A stretch of DNA of 64,000 bases from an uncultured Alphaproteobacteria bacterium (GTDB lineage: Bacteria; Pseudomonadota; Alphaproteobacteria; HIMB59; GCA-002718135). Location of the stretch: assembly GCA_902625365.1 (NCBI GenBank), contig CACOAX010000001.1, positions 1 through 64,000 on the forward strand. Reading direction: 5' to 3'. Shown one piece after another: positions 1 through 10,686 of this stretch; positions within the stretch are counted from its first letter, which is position 1, and every line of letters begins with the position of its first letter. Below the pieces are notes generated by a model. It saw only the letters and a list, made by a program, of their open reading frames with translations. It was not told the origin of the DNA and searched no databases. A program made the translations under genes and the position numbers.

Positions 1-1
1 T

Positions 2-1252
2 TGGTTAAAACATTTAAATTATGTTTCCTTTGAGGAATCTACAATTACCTTTTCTGTTCCAACTAAGTTTTTAAGGGACTGGATTGTTAATAATTATTCA
101 GATAAGATAAAAGGTGAAGCAAAAAATCAAGTTGAAAAAGTAGATACTATTAAATTTGTTGTCAAACCTTCTGGAGGAAGAATAGTACCAGGAACCACAC
201 GTACAATAAAGAGTAATGACAACCATTGGAAATCTTCTATGGACCTTAGATCCAATCAATCTTCAACATATCCAAATGAATTTGGAGCTCCCTTAGATCC
301 TAGGTTTACATTTGAAAACTTTGTTGTTGGAAAACCTAATGAACTAGCCTTTGCTGCATCACAAAGAGTATCAGAAGCAGATAAAATTACTTTCAATCCA
401 CTATTCTTATGTGGTGGTGTTGGTTTAGGCAAAACACATTTAATGCATGCAATTGGCTGGAAGATAAAGGAACAGCAACCTGATAGAAAAGTAATATATT
501 TATCAGCAGAAAAATTCATGTACCAATTTGTAAGAGCACTCCGATATAAAGACACCTCAGCATTTAAAGAGCAGTTTAGATCAATTGATGTTCTTATGAT
601 TGATGATGTTCAGTTCATAAGTGGTAAAGATAATACCCAGGAAGAATTTTTTCATACTTTTAATGCACTTATTGAGCAGAATAAACAAATTGTAATTTCA
701 GCTGATAAAACTCCTACAGATCTTGATGGTGTTCAAGAAAGATTAAAATCTAGACTTGGTTGTGGATTAGTCGCTGATATTCATCCTACTACTTATGAAC
801 TAAGATTAGGAATACTTATTGAGAAAGCTCATAAAAGAGGTGTAGAAATACCTCCAAAAGTTTTAGAATTTTTATCTCATAGAATTATATCAAACGTAAG
901 AGAGATGGAAGGTGCACTGAATAGATTGGTAGCACATGCAACTTTAGTAGGAACAGCAATTACTGTTGAAACAGCGCAATTAGTTCTCCAAGATCTATTA
1001 AAATCTTCAAATAAAAAAATTACAATAGAGGAGATTCAAAAGAAAGTTGCAGAGCATTTTAATATCAGAATTACTGATATGCATTCCCCAAGAAGATCGC
1101 GATCAGTCGCTAGACCTAGACAAATTGCTATGTATCTAGCTAAATCAATTACTTCCCGATCTCTACCTGAAATTGGAAGAAAATTTGGTGGAAGAGATCA
1201 TACAACTGTTATGCATGCTGTAAAAAAAATTAAAAAAAAATTATTTTTTTGA
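2..1252 (+). CDS. dnaA: Chromosomal replication initiator DnaA (5' end outside window)
   Basis: DnaA is the AAA+ ATPase that melts oriC and loads the helicase. The frame is open from base 2, so the true start lies upstream; the ATG at 239 is internal. Bases 2-160 encode the end of domain I, including the family motif FLRDWI. The ATPase follows, with Walker [10 protein letters not shown] (about 413-439) and Walker B MIDDVQF, and then the DNA-binding helix [12 protein letters not shown]. The protein stops only about eight residues after that motif, whereas relatives usually run 20-30 residues further. Its stop overlaps the 3' end of the convergent rpsT by 12 bases. Identity is certain; the short tail is odd. 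Confidence 0.97.
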   Translation, partial: WLKHLNYVSFEESTITFSVPTKFLRDWIVNNYSDKIKGEAKNQVEKVDTIKFVVKPSGGRIVPGTTRTIKSNDNHWKSSMDLRSNQSSTYPNEFGAPLDPRFTFENFVVGKPNELAFAASQRVSEADKITFNPLFLCGGVGLGKTHLMHAIGWKIKEQQPDRKVIYLSAEKFMYQFVRALRYKDTSAFKEQFRSIDVLMIDDVQFISGKDNTQEEFFHTFNALIEQNKQIVISADKTPTDLDGVQERLKSRLGCGLVADIHPTTYELRLGILIEKAHKRGVEIPPKVLEFLSHRIISNVREMEGALNRLVAHATLVGTAITVETAQLVLQDLLKSSNKKITIEEIQKKVAEHFNIRITDMHSPRRSRSVARPRQIAMYLAKSITSRSLPEIGRKFGGRDHTTVMHAVKKIKKKLFF

Positions 1253-1501
1253 AATTTGTTTTGATAAAGAGGATAACTTTCTGGATATGTATTCTTTTTT
1301 AAAAATACCTTTTTTTGATGCTCTGGCCATTATTGAGTTGACATTGCTGAAAGATTTTTGGATTTCTTCCTCATTTTTTGCTTCTACTGATGATTTAAAT
1401 TTATTTAGAGCGTTTCTAAATTTAGATAGGTATTGAGAATTAACAGTATTTCTAGTTTTGTTCTGTCTAGATCTTTTTTTTGCAGAAACATGATTAGCCA
1501 T
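1241..1501 (-). CDS. rpsT: 30S ribosomal protein S20
   Basis: Primary 16S-binding small-subunit protein. The 86-residue lysine/arginine-rich sequence starts [18 protein letters not shown], the classic S20 N-terminus, and has the usual all-helical pattern and length. It lies downstream of mutM on the same strand, and dnaA is its convergent neighbour, the normal alphaproteobacterial arrangement. The last codons overlap the end of dnaA by 12 bases and no terminator hairpin is visible between the two, so the transcripts probably read into one another. Confidence 0.96.
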   Translation of the reverse strand: MANHVSAKKRSRQNKTRNTVNSQYLSKFRNALNKFKSSVEAKNEEEIQKSFSNVNSIMARASKKGIFKKEYISRKLSSLSKQISKK

Positions 1502-1553
1502 ATGTGTGCTATAAATTCAAAATAAATTAAGTCAATTAATATTTAATATAGAA

Positions 1554-2372
1554 TTACTTGTTATTTTGAAGTTTTGGACAATAAAAAGTAGATCTTCCGT
1601 ATTGAACGATCTTTTTAACCTTATCTCCACCTATTTTTTTTCCTTCTTTATTATAAACCTTAAAATTTGACTGAAAATTTCCTAATGTACCATCAGTAGA
1701 CCTATAATCTCTTATACTGGAACCCCCATATTTAATTGCTTTCTTTAAAATTTTTCTTATAGACTTAATTAGTTTCATAATGAGACTAATTTCTAAATCC
1801 TTACCTAAAGTAAGTGGCGAAATTTTAGAATCAAATAGAATTTCCGATGCATAGATATTACCTATGCCTGCAATTAATTTTTGATTAAGTAAAATCTGCT
1901 TTATTGGAACCTCAGATTTTGAAATTTTATTAAATATCATTTGAGCAGTAAAATCTGGGTTCAGTGCATCTACACCCAAGGTCGATATGTACCTTTGTTT
2001 TTGTAGATCTTTTGTCTGTACCATATCTATAAACCCAAATCTTCTCGGGTCATGATAAACAAGTAAGATTCCACTTAAAAAGCACATAACAAAGTGATCA
2101 TGTTTTATTCGTTTGTAGCTTTTATTAACAGTTTTTAATCTTCCTGACATTCCTAGATGTATTACTAGAGAATAATCTGTATCTAAATCTATGATAATGA
2201 ACTTTGCTATACGTCTTAGGTTGGATATCTTGGAGTAACGTAGTATATTAGTAATATTATTTGGAATTTTAAAACGAAGTTTTGAAGTATGAATTTTAAC
2301 ATTAGATATTTTTTGATTCAATATTACACTAAGTCCTCTAACTGTAGTTTCAACTTCAGGTAATTCTGGCAT
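1554..2372 (-). CDS. mutM: Formamidopyrimidine-DNA glycosylase with degenerate zinc finger
   Basis: Bifunctional base-excision repair enzyme removing 8-oxoguanine and FaPy lesions and nicking the strand. The N-terminus MPELPEVETT carries the catalytic Pro2 and Glu3; HLGMSGRLK (72-80) and GIGNIYASE (169-177) are the further family motifs. The C-terminal zinc finger normally has two Cys pairs. Here the first pair is replaced (KKIGGDK, 245-251) and only Cys265 remains of the second, while the finger arginine is kept in GRSTFYCP (259-266). So this is a zincless-finger Fpg. Length (272 aa) is normal. Its ATG is separated by one base from the divergent ubiE ATG. Confidence 0.93.
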   Translation of the reverse strand: MPELPEVETTVRGLSVILNQKISNVKIHTSKLRFKIPNNITNILRYSKISNLRRIAKFIIIDLDTDYSLVIHLGMSGRLKTVNKSYKRIKHDHFVMCFLSGILLVYHDPRRFGFIDMVQTKDLQKQRYISTLGVDALNPDFTAQMIFNKISKSEVPIKQILLNQKLIAGIGNIYASEILFDSKISPLTLGKDLEISLIMKLIKSIRKILKKAIKYGGSSIRDYRSTDGTLGNFQSNFKVYNKEGKKIGGDKVKKIVQYGRSTFYCPKLQNNK

Positions 2373-2373
2373 A

Positions 2374-3105
2374 ATGAAAAAAGATTATAATTTTGGTTAT
2401 ACAAAAGTAAATTCAAAACAAAAGACTAAACTTGTTCAGAATGTATTTTCAAGTGTAGCTCCAAGCTACGATATTATGAATGATTTAATGAGTTTAGGTA
2501 TGCATCGTTTATGGAAAAAAAGATTTGTAGAAACTGTGAATCTAAAAGAAAATGAAATTATCTTGGATGTTGGTTCTGGTTCTGGTGATATTGCCAGCGA
2601 AATTTTAAAAGAAAATTTATCCACCAGTCTTTATCTTTTAGATCTTAACGAAGAAATGCTATTAGAAGGAAGAAAAAGGTTAAGAAAAGAAAAAAATATA
2701 AAATATTTTATTGGTAATGCTGAAAAGTTAAATTTTGAAAATAATTTTTTTGATAAATATACTATTTCTTTCTGCTTAAGAAATGTGACAGAGTATTTAT
2801 TATCTATAAAAGAGGCTTACAGAGTTCTCAAACCTGGTGGTAAATATTGTTGCCTAGAATTTAGTACACCTAAATCATCTTTGGTATCAAGTTCATATAA
2901 AATTTACAAATCAAAGATTTTACCTCTATTAGGAGAAATAGTTGCTAAAGATAAGAATGCTTATAAATATTTGAGTGAAAGTATTGATTTGTTTCCATCA
3001 CAAGAAGAACTTAGCAAAAATCTACGTGATTGCGGATTTACTAAAGTCGAAACCATTAATCTATTTAATGGAATTGTAGCTATACATACTGGCTATAAAC
3101 TGTAA
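2374..3105 (+). CDS. ubiE: Ubiquinone/menaquinone C-methyltransferase UbiE
   Basis: SAM-dependent methyltransferase of ubiquinone (and menaquinone) synthesis. Visible are the UbiE entry motif FSSVAPSYDIMNDLMSLGMHRLWK (28-51, given in parts: FSSVAPSYDIMND, then LWKKRF), the SAM-binding loop DVGSGSGDIA near residue 66, and the late motif YRVLKPGGKYCCLEFS. At 243 residues it has the usual length. It is the first gene of a run with coaBC, whose ATG overlaps the ubiE stop codon (TAATG). ubiB normally sits between these two in alphaproteobacteria and is absent here. Its start codon is one base from that of mutM, so its promoter must lie inside mutM. Confidence 0.95.
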   Translation: MKKDYNFGYTKVNSKQKTKLVQNVFSSVAPSYDIMNDLMSLGMHRLWKKRFVETVNLKENEIILDVGSGSGDIASEILKENLSTSLYLLDLNEEMLLEGRKRLRKEKNIKYFIGNAEKLNFENNFFDKYTISFCLRNVTEYLLSIKEAYRVLKPGGKYCCLEFSTPKSSLVSSSYKIYKSKILPLLGEIVAKDKNAYKYLSESIDLFPSQEELSKNLRDCGFTKVETINLFNGIVAIHTGYKL

Positions 3106-4274
3106 TGAATAAAATTTTATTAATAATAACTGGCTCTATTGCTGCATCTCGATGTAAAGAAATTATTGCTTTGCTGAATATTAATGAAGTTAAAATTAGC
3201 TGCATTCTAACTAAAGAGGCAAAGAAATATGTAAAAATATCAGATATAAAAAAATTACTTAAAAATGGAATATTTACTGATGAAGATGAGAAAAAAAATA
3301 AGATGCTTCATATTAATTTATCAAGAGATAATGATTTAATAGTTGTATGTCCAGCTACAGCCAATTCTATTGCAAAGTTTTCTAATGGGTATGGGGATAA
3401 TTTAGCTTCTAATACTTTGCTTGCTTCAAATAAAAAAATTTTGTTTATCCCCGCAATGAATAGCTTTATGTGGCATAATAAAATTAATCAAAAAAATGTG
3501 AAAGTATTAAAAGATAGTGGTCATGAGTTTATTGGCCCAAAAGTTGGAAATCTAAAATGTGGAGAATTTGGTTTAGGTAGAATTGATGACTCAAAAAAAA
3601 TAGTAAATAGAATTTTAAGTAGATTAGAAAATATCAATTTATTAAAAGATAAAAAATGTCTAGTAACCGCGGGACCAACAATTGAAATGATTGATCCAAT
3701 TAGGTTTATTTCAAATCAATCTTCTGGAAAACAAGGCTATGAAATTGCTTCGCAACTTGTTTTATATGGAGCGAATGTAACCTTGATATCTGGACCAACA
3801 AATTTAGACCCTCCACCAAATTTGAAATTTATTCAAATAAAATCAGCAAACGAAATGTATCAAAAAATTAGAAAAATTTCTAAAATCGATATAGGAATTT
3901 TTACAGCTGCAGTTTCTGATTTCAAAAATAAAAATATCAATAAATCAAAGATTAAAAAAAATAAAAAATTAAATATTAGTCTTCATAAGAATATTGATAT
4001 TTTAGAAAAAATTGGAAAAAGTAAAACTCAAAGACCTAAATTGTTAGTAGGTTTTGCAGCTGAAACAGGAGGCATTAATAATGCTAAAAAAAAATTAGCA
4101 GATAAAAAATGCGATATGATTGTTTACAATAAAATCGATAGTAAAAATAAAGTTTTTGGTTCAGATTATAATCAAATATCAATAATTACAAAAAACCAAA
4201 TAAAAAAATTTAAGAAAATGACAAAGGTAAATTGTGCAAAGCAAATTATAAAACAAATTTATAATACTTTATAG
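3105..4274 (+). CDS. coaBC: Bifunctional phosphopantothenoylcysteine synthetase/decarboxylase
   Basis: Two steps of coenzyme A synthesis: CTP-dependent joining of cysteine to phosphopantothenate, then decarboxylation. The N-terminal CoaC flavoprotein half shows the active-site His region HINLSRDNDL, PAMNSFMW, and a substrate-clamp segment GNLKCGEFGLGRI with its catalytic Cys. The C-terminal CoaB half begins near residue 183 with LVTAGPTIEMIDPIRFISN and keeps the dimer motif FAAET. At 389 residues it is close to the usual 400. It overlaps the ubiE stop by one base. Confidence 0.95.
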   Translation: MNKILLIITGSIAASRCKEIIALLNINEVKISCILTKEAKKYVKISDIKKLLKNGIFTDEDEKKNKMLHINLSRDNDLIVVCPATANSIAKFSNGYGDNLASNTLLASNKKILFIPAMNSFMWHNKINQKNVKVLKDSGHEFIGPKVGNLKCGEFGLGRIDDSKKIVNRILSRLENINLLKDKKCLVTAGPTIEMIDPIRFISNQSSGKQGYEIASQLVLYGANVTLISGPTNLDPPPNLKFIQIKSANEMYQKIRKISKIDIGIFTAAVSDFKNKNINKSKIKKNKKLNISLHKNIDILEKIGKSKTQRPKLLVGFAAETGGINNAKKKLADKKCDMIVYNKIDSKNKVFGSDYNQISIITKNQIKKFKKMTKVNCAKQIIKQIYNTL

Positions 4275-4278
4275 ACTT

Positions 4279-5031
4279 ATGAATGATTACTCTGAGGAAG
4301 AATATAAAATTTTTAGCAGATTATTTATTTTAAACGAATTTTATGAAGAAAACTTAAAAAAATTATCAAACATAAAAATTGGTATTGTTGGTATGGGGGG
4401 TATAGGATGTCCTTTAAGTCAATATTTAGTAAACTCTGGAATTAAAGAATTATTAATTGTAGATGGAGATATTGTTGAAAAAAGTAATCTAAATAGACAA
4501 ATTTTGTTTAATTTAAATGATATTGGAAAAAAAAAGGTTGATGTAGCAAAGTACAAATTAAAATTAATTAATACTGAATGTAAAATTAATACTATTGATA
4601 AAAATATCAATTCTTTAAATTTGGATTTTTTAAAAGAATGTTCTATAATTGTTGATGCCACTGATGATTGGTTCAGTTCTAAATTATTAAATGAATATTG
4701 TCTTAAAAACTCAATCAATTTTTTATATTCCTCTGCATTAAGACATGATTTACAAATTATTCTTTTCAATAATTCAAATAAAAATAATCATTTATGTTTA
4801 AATTGTATCTTTCCTAACAAAGATGATGTTGATCTTCCCAGATGTAGTGTAGTAGGTATTTCAGGCATTTCTGCAGGGTTAGCAGGTTTAATTGCTGCAC
4901 AAAAAATAATTAATTTCTATTTAAATTTAAAGGATGAAACTAATATAATGACAATTTCTGACGGAAAAAAATTAAGCATTGATAATATTGTTATTAAAAG
5001 TAAACATGATTGTTATTTAAAATCAGTTTAA
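4279..5031 (+). CDS. ThiF/MoeB/HesA-family adenylyltransferase
   Basis: E1-like enzyme that adenylates the C-terminal glycine of a small sulfur-carrier protein (ThiS, MoaD or similar). The nucleotide-binding loop GIVGMGGIGCPLSQYL lies near residues 34-49, followed by the VDGD acidic pair and the NLNRQ segment. A CLNC pair (about 174-177) matches the first half of the structural zinc site of MoeB, and the second cysteine is RCS. At 250 residues it is MoeB-sized without a rhodanese domain. It follows coaBC by 4 bases. Which carrier protein it serves cannot be told, since none is encoded nearby. Confidence 0.85.
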   Translation: MNDYSEEEYKIFSRLFILNEFYEENLKKLSNIKIGIVGMGGIGCPLSQYLVNSGIKELLIVDGDIVEKSNLNRQILFNLNDIGKKKVDVAKYKLKLINTECKINTIDKNINSLNLDFLKECSIIVDATDDWFSSKLLNEYCLKNSINFLYSSALRHDLQIILFNNSNKNNHLCLNCIFPNKDDVDLPRCSVVGISGISAGLAGLIAAQKIINFYLNLKDETNIMTISDGKKLSIDNIVIKSKHDCYLKSV

Positions 5032-5070
5032 GTTAATTGATAAATACATAAAAAAAGTTTAATTAAAATT

Positions 5071-5577
5071 ATGAAACAAAATTCATTTAACTACGATCAA
5101 TTAATTGATTGTGCAAAAGGAGTTCTTTTTGGAAAAGGAAATGCTCAACTTCCAATGCCTCCTATGTTAATGTTTGATAGAATTACTTCAATAAATGATA
5201 CTGGCGGAGAATTTTCTAAAGGTGAGGTTATTGCAGAATTAGATATTAAAGAAGACTTATGGTTTTTTGAATGTCATTTTAAAGATGATCCCGTAATGCC
5301 AGGTTGTTTAGGTTTGGATGCTATGTGGCAATTACTTGGTTTTTATTTAGGATGGCTTGGCCAACCAGGAAAAGGTAGAGCTTTAGGAGTTGGTGAAGTT
5401 AAGTTTACCGGTCAGGTATTACAAAAAGTCAAAAAAGTAACTTACCATATATCTCTTAAAAGACTTATACTAAGAAAATTGATTTTAGGAGTTGGAGATG
5501 GTGTTTTAAAAGCTGACGGTGAAACGATTTATGAAGCTAAAGATATGAAAGTCGGTTTATTTTCACCTGAGAAGTAA
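5071..5577 (+). CDS. fabA: 3-hydroxydecanoyl-ACP dehydratase/isomerase FabA
   Basis: Introduces the cis double bond at the C10 stage of anaerobic unsaturated fatty-acid synthesis. The hot-dog fold catalytic residues are His69 ([14 protein letters not shown]) and Asp83 (GLDAMWQ), one residue off the E. coli numbering. The length of 168 residues matches E. coli FabA (172). It is followed 3 bases later by fabB and then fabI, a compact operon for unsaturated acyl chains. Confidence 0.97.
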   Translation: MKQNSFNYDQLIDCAKGVLFGKGNAQLPMPPMLMFDRITSINDTGGEFSKGEVIAELDIKEDLWFFECHFKDDPVMPGCLGLDAMWQLLGFYLGWLGQPGKGRALGVGEVKFTGQVLQKVKKVTYHISLKRLILRKLILGVGDGVLKADGETIYEAKDMKVGLFSPEK

Positions 5578-5580
5578 ATA

Positions 5581-6798
5581 ATGAATAGAGTAGTAGTAAC
5601 AGGTTTAGGTATAGTATCATGTATTGGTAATAATCAATTGGATGTTATAGACAGTCTTAAAAATTTGAAATCTGGGATAACAAGTGCAGAAGAGTATGAG
5701 GAGTTTTCTTTTAGAAGTCTTGTACACGGTAAACCAAATATAGATATTGGTAACGAAATTGATAGAAGATTACTAAGGTTTATGGGTGATGGAGCTGCCT
5801 ACAACTATATTGCGATGAAAGATGCTATAGACGACTCAGGGCTGGAGGATAGTGATATTTCAAATGAAATGACTGGTATAATTGTTGGCTCAGGTGGTCC
5901 ATCTACACAAAATTTATTTAAGTCTTCTGAAATTGGAAAAAGTTCTGGTTCAAAAAAAATTGGACCATTTATGGTGCCAAGAGCAATGTCTAGTACAAAT
6001 TCTGCAACTCTTGCTACTCCTTTTAAAATTAAAGGAGTTAACTATTCAATTACTTCAGCATGTTCTACAAGTTCACATTGTATTGGTAATGCGTACGAAC
6101 TAATTCAGATGGGAAAACAAAATATTGTGTTTGCTGGTGGAGGTGAAGAGCTCCATTGGACTTTATCAATTTTATTTGATGCAATGGGTGCTTTGTCATC
6201 AAAATATAACTCTACTCCAAACAAATCTTCTAGGGCATATGATGCAGATAGAGATGGATTTGTAATTGCTGGTGGGGGTGGAACTTTAGTACTTGAAGAA
6301 TTAGAGTATGCAAAAGCTAGAGGTGCTAAAATATATGGTGAAATAACAGGATATGGAGCAACCTCAGATGGATACGATATGGTACAGCCTTCTGGAGAAG
6401 GAGCAGAAAGATGTATGAAGCAAGCATTAAAAAATATTGATGGTAAAATTGATTATATAAATACTCATGGAACAAGCACTCCAATAGGAGATTTAAAAGA
6501 ATTAGAAGCAATCAAAAATGTTTTTGGTTCAAATATTCCTAAAATGAGTTCAACAAAATCTTTGACTGGTCATTCTTTAGGGGCAACTGGTGTGCATGAA
6601 GCAATTTATAGTTTATTGATGATGAAAAATAATTTTATTAGTGGTTCTGCTAATATTGAAAATCTCGATGATAGTGCCAAAGATTGTAATATTCTATTAA
6701 AAACAGAAAATGACGTTGAAATTGAGCATGTTATGTCGAATAGTTTTGGTTTTGGCGGTACAAATGCAACATTAGTATTTTCAAAATATCATGCTTAA
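5581..6798 (+). CDS. fabB: 3-oxoacyl-ACP synthase I FabB
   Basis: Condensing enzyme that extends the FabA-derived cis-3-decenoyl-ACP. The Cys-His-His triad is Cys161 (SACSTSSHC), His296 ([11 protein letters not shown]) and His331 (GHSLGATG), with Lys326. At 405 residues it has the normal KAS I length. Its direct linkage to fabA is why it is called FabB and not FabF. The stop overlaps the start of fabI by 8 bases. Confidence 0.96.
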   Translation: MNRVVVTGLGIVSCIGNNQLDVIDSLKNLKSGITSAEEYEEFSFRSLVHGKPNIDIGNEIDRRLLRFMGDGAAYNYIAMKDAIDDSGLEDSDISNEMTGIIVGSGGPSTQNLFKSSEIGKSSGSKKIGPFMVPRAMSSTNSATLATPFKIKGVNYSITSACSTSSHCIGNAYELIQMGKQNIVFAGGGEELHWTLSILFDAMGALSSKYNSTPNKSSRAYDADRDGFVIAGGGGTLVLEELEYAKARGAKIYGEITGYGATSDGYDMVQPSGEGAERCMKQALKNIDGKIDYINTHGTSTPIGDLKELEAIKNVFGSNIPKMSSTKSLTGHSLGATGVHEAIYSLLMMKNNFISGSANIENLDDSAKDCNILLKTENDVEIEHVMSNSFGFGGTNATLVFSKYHA

Positions 6799-7564
6799 AA
6801 ATAAAAAAGGTTTAGTATTTGGTATTGCAAATAATCATTCCATTGCATGGGGAATAGCAAAACAACTAGCTGAAAATGGTGCTGAAATAGCTATTGGTTA
6901 TCAAAATGAAATATTATTGAAGAGGGTGAAACCACTTTCTGAAGAAATTAATTCAAAAATATTAATAGAATGTGATTTTAATAATGATGACTCAATAAAC
7001 AGATCTGTAGAAATAATAAAAAAAGAATGGGGCACAATTGATTTTATAATTCATGCTGTTGCATTTGCAGATAAGTCAGAGTTAAATGGTAGATATGTTG
7101 ATACTACGAAGGATAATTTTATTAATTGTTTGGAAATATCTTGTTTTTCTTTAACTAGTCTTGCAAGAAATTTTGAACCAATAATGAATGACGGAGGAAG
7201 TATTCTCACCCTTACTTTTTACGGATCAAATAAAGTAATACCAAATTACAATTTAATGGGAATTGCAAAAGCTGCTTTAGAAACAAGTGTAAAATACTTG
7301 AGTGTGGATTTAGGCACAAAAAATATTCGTGTTAATGCAATCTCAGCAGGACCTATGAGAACAATTGCTGGTGCAGCAATAAATAATGCTAGGGAAGTGT
7401 TTAAATTTACAGAAGTACATTCAGCACTGAAAAGAAATGCAAAACTAGATGAAATTGGTAAATCTGCTTTATATTTTATTAGTGATTTATCTTCTGCAGT
7501 TACTGGTGAAGTACATTATGTTGACTGTGGTTACAATATTATTGGAATGCCCAATAAGTTCTAA
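6791..7564 (+). CDS. fabI: Enoyl-ACP reductase FabI
   Basis: NADH-dependent last step of each fatty-acid elongation cycle. The short-chain dehydrogenase fold opens with [18 protein letters not shown], the FabI-specific dinucleotide loop. The catalytic Tyr-x6-Lys appears in [12 protein letters not shown], preceded by the FabI-type LTFYGS. At 257 residues the length is typical. It is the last gene of fabABI; its TAA overlaps by 4 bases the stop of the convergent glycerophosphodiesterase gene. Confidence 0.96.
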   Translation: MLKNKKGLVFGIANNHSIAWGIAKQLAENGAEIAIGYQNEILLKRVKPLSEEINSKILIECDFNNDDSINRSVEIIKKEWGTIDFIIHAVAFADKSELNGRYVDTTKDNFINCLEISCFSLTSLARNFEPIMNDGGSILTLTFYGSNKVIPNYNLMGIAKAALETSVKYLSVDLGTKNIRVNAISAGPMRTIAGAAINNAREVFKFTEVHSALKRNAKLDEIGKSALYFISDLSSAVTGEVHYVDCGYNIIGMPNKF

Positions 7565-8316
7565 AATTTTCCCAATAAATCTAAAGGATTATCAACAAAA
7601 ATACTATCAACACCTATGGAGAAAATATCATTAGCGCTAGATGTATTTATATTTTTATTTGAATAAACAGTTATTGCCATATTGGATTCTTTAATTTTTT
7701 TTATAATATCAGTAGTAACAAGATCTATATTTAATCCACAAATTTTTAAATCATGATTAATTGATATGTTAATCAAATCATCAACATTATATTCTTTAAA
7801 ATCATCTAATAAAAAACTACGTAAAGATTGAGGGAAAAGTTTTGAAATTTCTAAAATAGAAATCATATCAAATGAGGAGAAAAAAATATCTATTTGATTA
7901 ATATTTTTTGTAATTTTATATATTTGATAAACATTTTCTTTTTCAAAATTTTTATTGGGTTTTAATTCAATATTTAAATTACCATTATTATTAGTACACA
8001 AACTAAGAATATCTTCTAATTTTGGAACAAAAATATTTGTATTTTGTTTATAGAAAAATTTTCCCGCATCAAATTTTTTTATCTTCTCATAACAATAATC
8101 AATTGCAAGCCCACTTCCACTAGTAGTTCTATTAAGTGTGTCATCATGTAATAAAATTGGGACTTTATCTTTAGAAATCTTAACATCTATCTCTACAAAA
8201 TTTAAGCCTATTTCGAATGCCCTAGCAACAGATTCTAAAGTGTTTTCTGGACACAGATCTTTTACACCTCTGTGCCCAATTAATTTAGGTAATTTAAGCG
8301 TTTTATTCTGCTTCAA
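7561..8316 (-). CDS. ugpQ: Glycerophosphodiester phosphodiesterase (single domain)
   Basis: Cleaves deacylated phospholipids to glycerol-3-phosphate and an alcohol. The GDPD catalytic set is intact: His15-Arg16 (GHRG), Glu24-Asn25 (PENT), Glu42 and Asp44 (VEIDVK), His57-Asp58 (LLHDD). There is no signal peptide, so it acts in the cytoplasm. At 251 residues it is the size of UgpQ. Its start lies 14 bases inside the 3' end of pnp, so it is probably expressed as the tail of the nusA-pnp operon. A second, tandem GDPD is encoded near 37 kb. Confidence 0.92.
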   Translation of the reverse strand: MKQNKTLKLPKLIGHRGVKDLCPENTLESVARAFEIGLNFVEIDVKISKDKVPILLHDDTLNRTTSGSGLAIDYCYEKIKKFDAGKFFYKQNTNIFVPKLEDILSLCTNNNGNLNIELKPNKNFEKENVYQIYKITKNINQIDIFFSSFDMISILEISKLFPQSLRSFLLDDFKEYNVDDLINISINHDLKICGLNIDLVTTDIIKKIKESNMAITVYSNKNINTSSANDIFSIGVDSIFVDNPLDLLGKF

Positions 8317-10387
8317 CTGCTTTCATAGAAAGTTTTATTTTTCCTCTAGAGTCAATATCCAGTACTTTGACCTTAACCATATCTCCTTCGCTAATTACAT
8401 CTTCAACTTTCTCTACTCTTTCATTTTTTAATTGACTGATATGAACCAGTCCATCTGTTGATCCCATGAAATTAACAAAAGCACCAAAGTCCATTATCTT
8501 TATTACTTTACCATCATAAATTTTCCCAATCTCTGGCTCTTCAACAATACCTTTGATCCATTCTAACGCATCATTGCCAGATTTTTGATCGACAGCTGCA
8601 ATACTCACTAAACCTTCATCATTAATTTCAATTTTAGCTCCAGTTGTTTCAGATATTTCTCTAATAACAGCCCCTCCTTTGCCAATAACTTCTCTAATTT
8701 TATCTTTGTTTATTTGAAGGTTAGTTATTGTTGGTGCATATTGGGAAATTGATTTATTTGGTTTATCAATTGCTTTAGCCATTTCTCCAAGTATGTGGAA
8801 ACGTCCATCCTTAGCTTGCGCTAATGCTTCTTCCATAATTTCAGCTGTAATACTGGTTATTTTAATATCCATCTGTAATGAAGTTATTCCCTCAGAAGTT
8901 CCGGCAACTTTAAAATCCATATCACCAAGATGATCTTCATCACCAAGTATGTCTGATAATATTACATATTTATCATTCTCTTTAATTAAGCCCATTGCGA
9001 TACCTGCTACTGGTCTTTCTAAAGGTACTCCTGCGTCCATTAAAGACATGGAGGTACCACAAACAGTTGCCATAGAGCTAGAGCCATTAGATTCTGTAAT
9101 TTCAGATACAACTCTGTAAGTGTAAGGAAACTTTTCTTTAGAAGGTAACATTGGGTGAATAGCTCTCCAGGCTAATTTTCCATGTCCTATTTCTCTTCTA
9201 CTAGTAGAACCTATTCTCCCAACTTCTCCAACAGAGTAAGGTGGAAAATTATAATGCAGCATAAAATTCTCTGTATATTCACCATCAATTGCATCTATTC
9301 TTTGCTCATCTTGTCCAGTACCTAAAGTTGAAACTACAAGAGCTTGTGTTTCTCCTCTAGTAAATAATGCAGACCCATGAGTTCTTTCTAAAACTCCAGT
9401 TTCACATATAATTGGACGAACTGTTTTTGTATCCCTTCCGTCAATTCTATTGCCTGTGTTAATTAATTCTCCTCTAACTATATCTTTTTCTACATTTTTT
9501 ATTGCATCTAAAACTAATACTGGCGAAAGTGTTTCAGTTACAAATTTTTCAGAAATTTCGTTTCTTAGTGAAGATAATTTTTCTGATCTTTTTTGTTTTT
9601 CAGTTATCTTGTATGCATCTATAAATTCTTTACCAAAATCTTCGTCGATCTTGGATGGCAGACTTTTAATTTCTTCATCTTTTTCTTTAAGATCCCAAGG
9701 TTCTTTAGCAGCTTTTTTAGCTAAAGAAATTATTGCTTCGATAACTTTTTTATAATTTTCTTGACCTAGGACTACTGCGTCTAGCATTTGTTTTTCAGAA
9801 AGTTCATGAGCTTCAGACTCTATCATTAGTACGCCTTCCTTAGTCCCTGCTAATACTAATTCTAATTTAGAATTTGATAATTGACTCTTACTTGGATTAA
9901 CAACGAATTCATTATCTATAAAACCGATCTTAATTGCACCTAGTGGTCCTAAAAATGGTAACCCAGATAAAGTTAATGCAGCACTTGCAGCTACCATTGC
10001 TACAACATCTGAATCATTTTCTTGATCATGTGATAATACAGTACAGGTAACTTGAGTCTCATTTTTAAAATCTTTATGGAATAAAGGTCTAACTGGCCTA
10101 TCAATTAATCGAGAAACTAATGTTTCTTTTTCAGTTGGTCTAGCCTCTCTTTTAAAAAAACCACCAGGTATTTTTCCTACAGAATAATATTTTTCTTGAT
10201 AATTTACTGTTAAAGGGAAAAAATCCATATCTGGATTTGCTTCTTTTGCAGCAACTACATTACACATAACTGTCGTACCACCATAAGTGGCTATAACTGT
10301 TGAGTCAGCTTGTCTTGCTATTTTTCCTGTTTCTAATTTAAGTTTTCTTCCAGCCCATTCAATTTCTACATTTTTCACATCAAACAT
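8303..10387 (-). CDS. pnp: Polyribonucleotide nucleotidyltransferase (PNPase)
   Basis: Phosphorolytic 3'-to-5' exoribonuclease of mRNA decay. Order of parts: first RNase PH core (1-140), helical linker, second RNase PH core (about 310-540) with the catalytic [20 protein letters not shown] stretch, KH domain with [12 protein letters not shown], and S1 domain with [22 protein letters not shown]. At 694 residues it is full length. It is co-directional with rpsO 21 bases upstream, the universal rpsO-pnp pairing. Confidence 0.98.
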   Translation of the reverse strand: MFDVKNVEIEWAGRKLKLETGKIARQADSTVIATYGGTTVMCNVVAAKEANPDMDFFPLTVNYQEKYYSVGKIPGGFFKREARPTEKETLVSRLIDRPVRPLFHKDFKNETQVTCTVLSHDQENDSDVVAMVAASAALTLSGLPFLGPLGAIKIGFIDNEFVVNPSKSQLSNSKLELVLAGTKEGVLMIESEAHELSEKQMLDAVVLGQENYKKVIEAIISLAKKAAKEPWDLKEKDEEIKSLPSKIDEDFGKEFIDAYKITEKQKRSEKLSSLRNEISEKFVTETLSPVLVLDAIKNVEKDIVRGELINTGNRIDGRDTKTVRPIICETGVLERTHGSALFTRGETQALVVSTLGTGQDEQRIDAIDGEYTENFMLHYNFPPYSVGEVGRIGSTSRREIGHGKLAWRAIHPMLPSKEKFPYTYRVVSEITESNGSSSMATVCGTSMSLMDAGVPLERPVAGIAMGLIKENDKYVILSDILGDEDHLGDMDFKVAGTSEGITSLQMDIKITSITAEIMEEALAQAKDGRFHILGEMAKAIDKPNKSISQYAPTITNLQINKDKIREVIGKGGAVIREISETTGAKIEINDEGLVSIAAVDQKSGNDALEWIKGIVEEPEIGKIYDGKVIKIMDFGAFVNFMGSTDGLVHISQLKNERVEKVEDVISEGDMVKVKVLDIDSRGKIKLSMKAVEAE

Positions 10388-10408
10388 AATTTTTATTTAT
10401 CCTCTTTT

Positions 10409-10678
10409 TTAACCTCTAATATTTAATTTCTTTATTAAATCTGAATATTCAGATTTATTTTTTTTAGATAGGTAGTTTAATAATTTTTTTCTTTTATTTA
10501 CTAATGATACAAGTCCTCTTTTTGAATGATTGTCTTTATTGTGAGTTTTAAAATGTTCAGTTAAATTTTTTATTCTTTCTGTTAAAACTGCTATCTGAAC
10601 ACCTGCTGATCCAGTATCTTTTTCATTTTTAGAAAATTCATTAATGAGATTTTTTTTATTTTCTTTAGTTATCGACAT
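10409..10678 (-). CDS. rpsO: 30S ribosomal protein S15
   Basis: Small-subunit protein that binds the central domain of 16S rRNA. The 89-residue sequence shows the family motifs [31 protein letters not shown] and the final KKLLNYL. Length and position between truB and pnp are the standard ones. Confidence 0.97.
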   Translation of the reverse strand: MSITKENKKNLINEFSKNEKDTGSAGVQIAVLTERIKNLTEHFKTHNKDNHSKRGLVSLVNKRKKLLNYLSKKNKSEYSDLIKKLNIRG

Positions 10679-10686
10679 CGGTTCTC

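Noticed and set aside
256..555. Open frame antisense to dnaA
   Set aside because: Shadow of a strongly conserved gene, with no family resemblance; the same applies to the other antisense frames over fab, infB, nusA, phnY and the ABC genes.
239..1252. ATG at 239 as the dnaA start
   Set aside because: The same frame is open back to base 2 and encodes recognisable DnaA domain I, so the true start is outside the window.
1502..1553. Possible oriC next to dnaA
   Set aside because: Only 52 bases, no DnaA boxes (TTATCCACA) or iterons.
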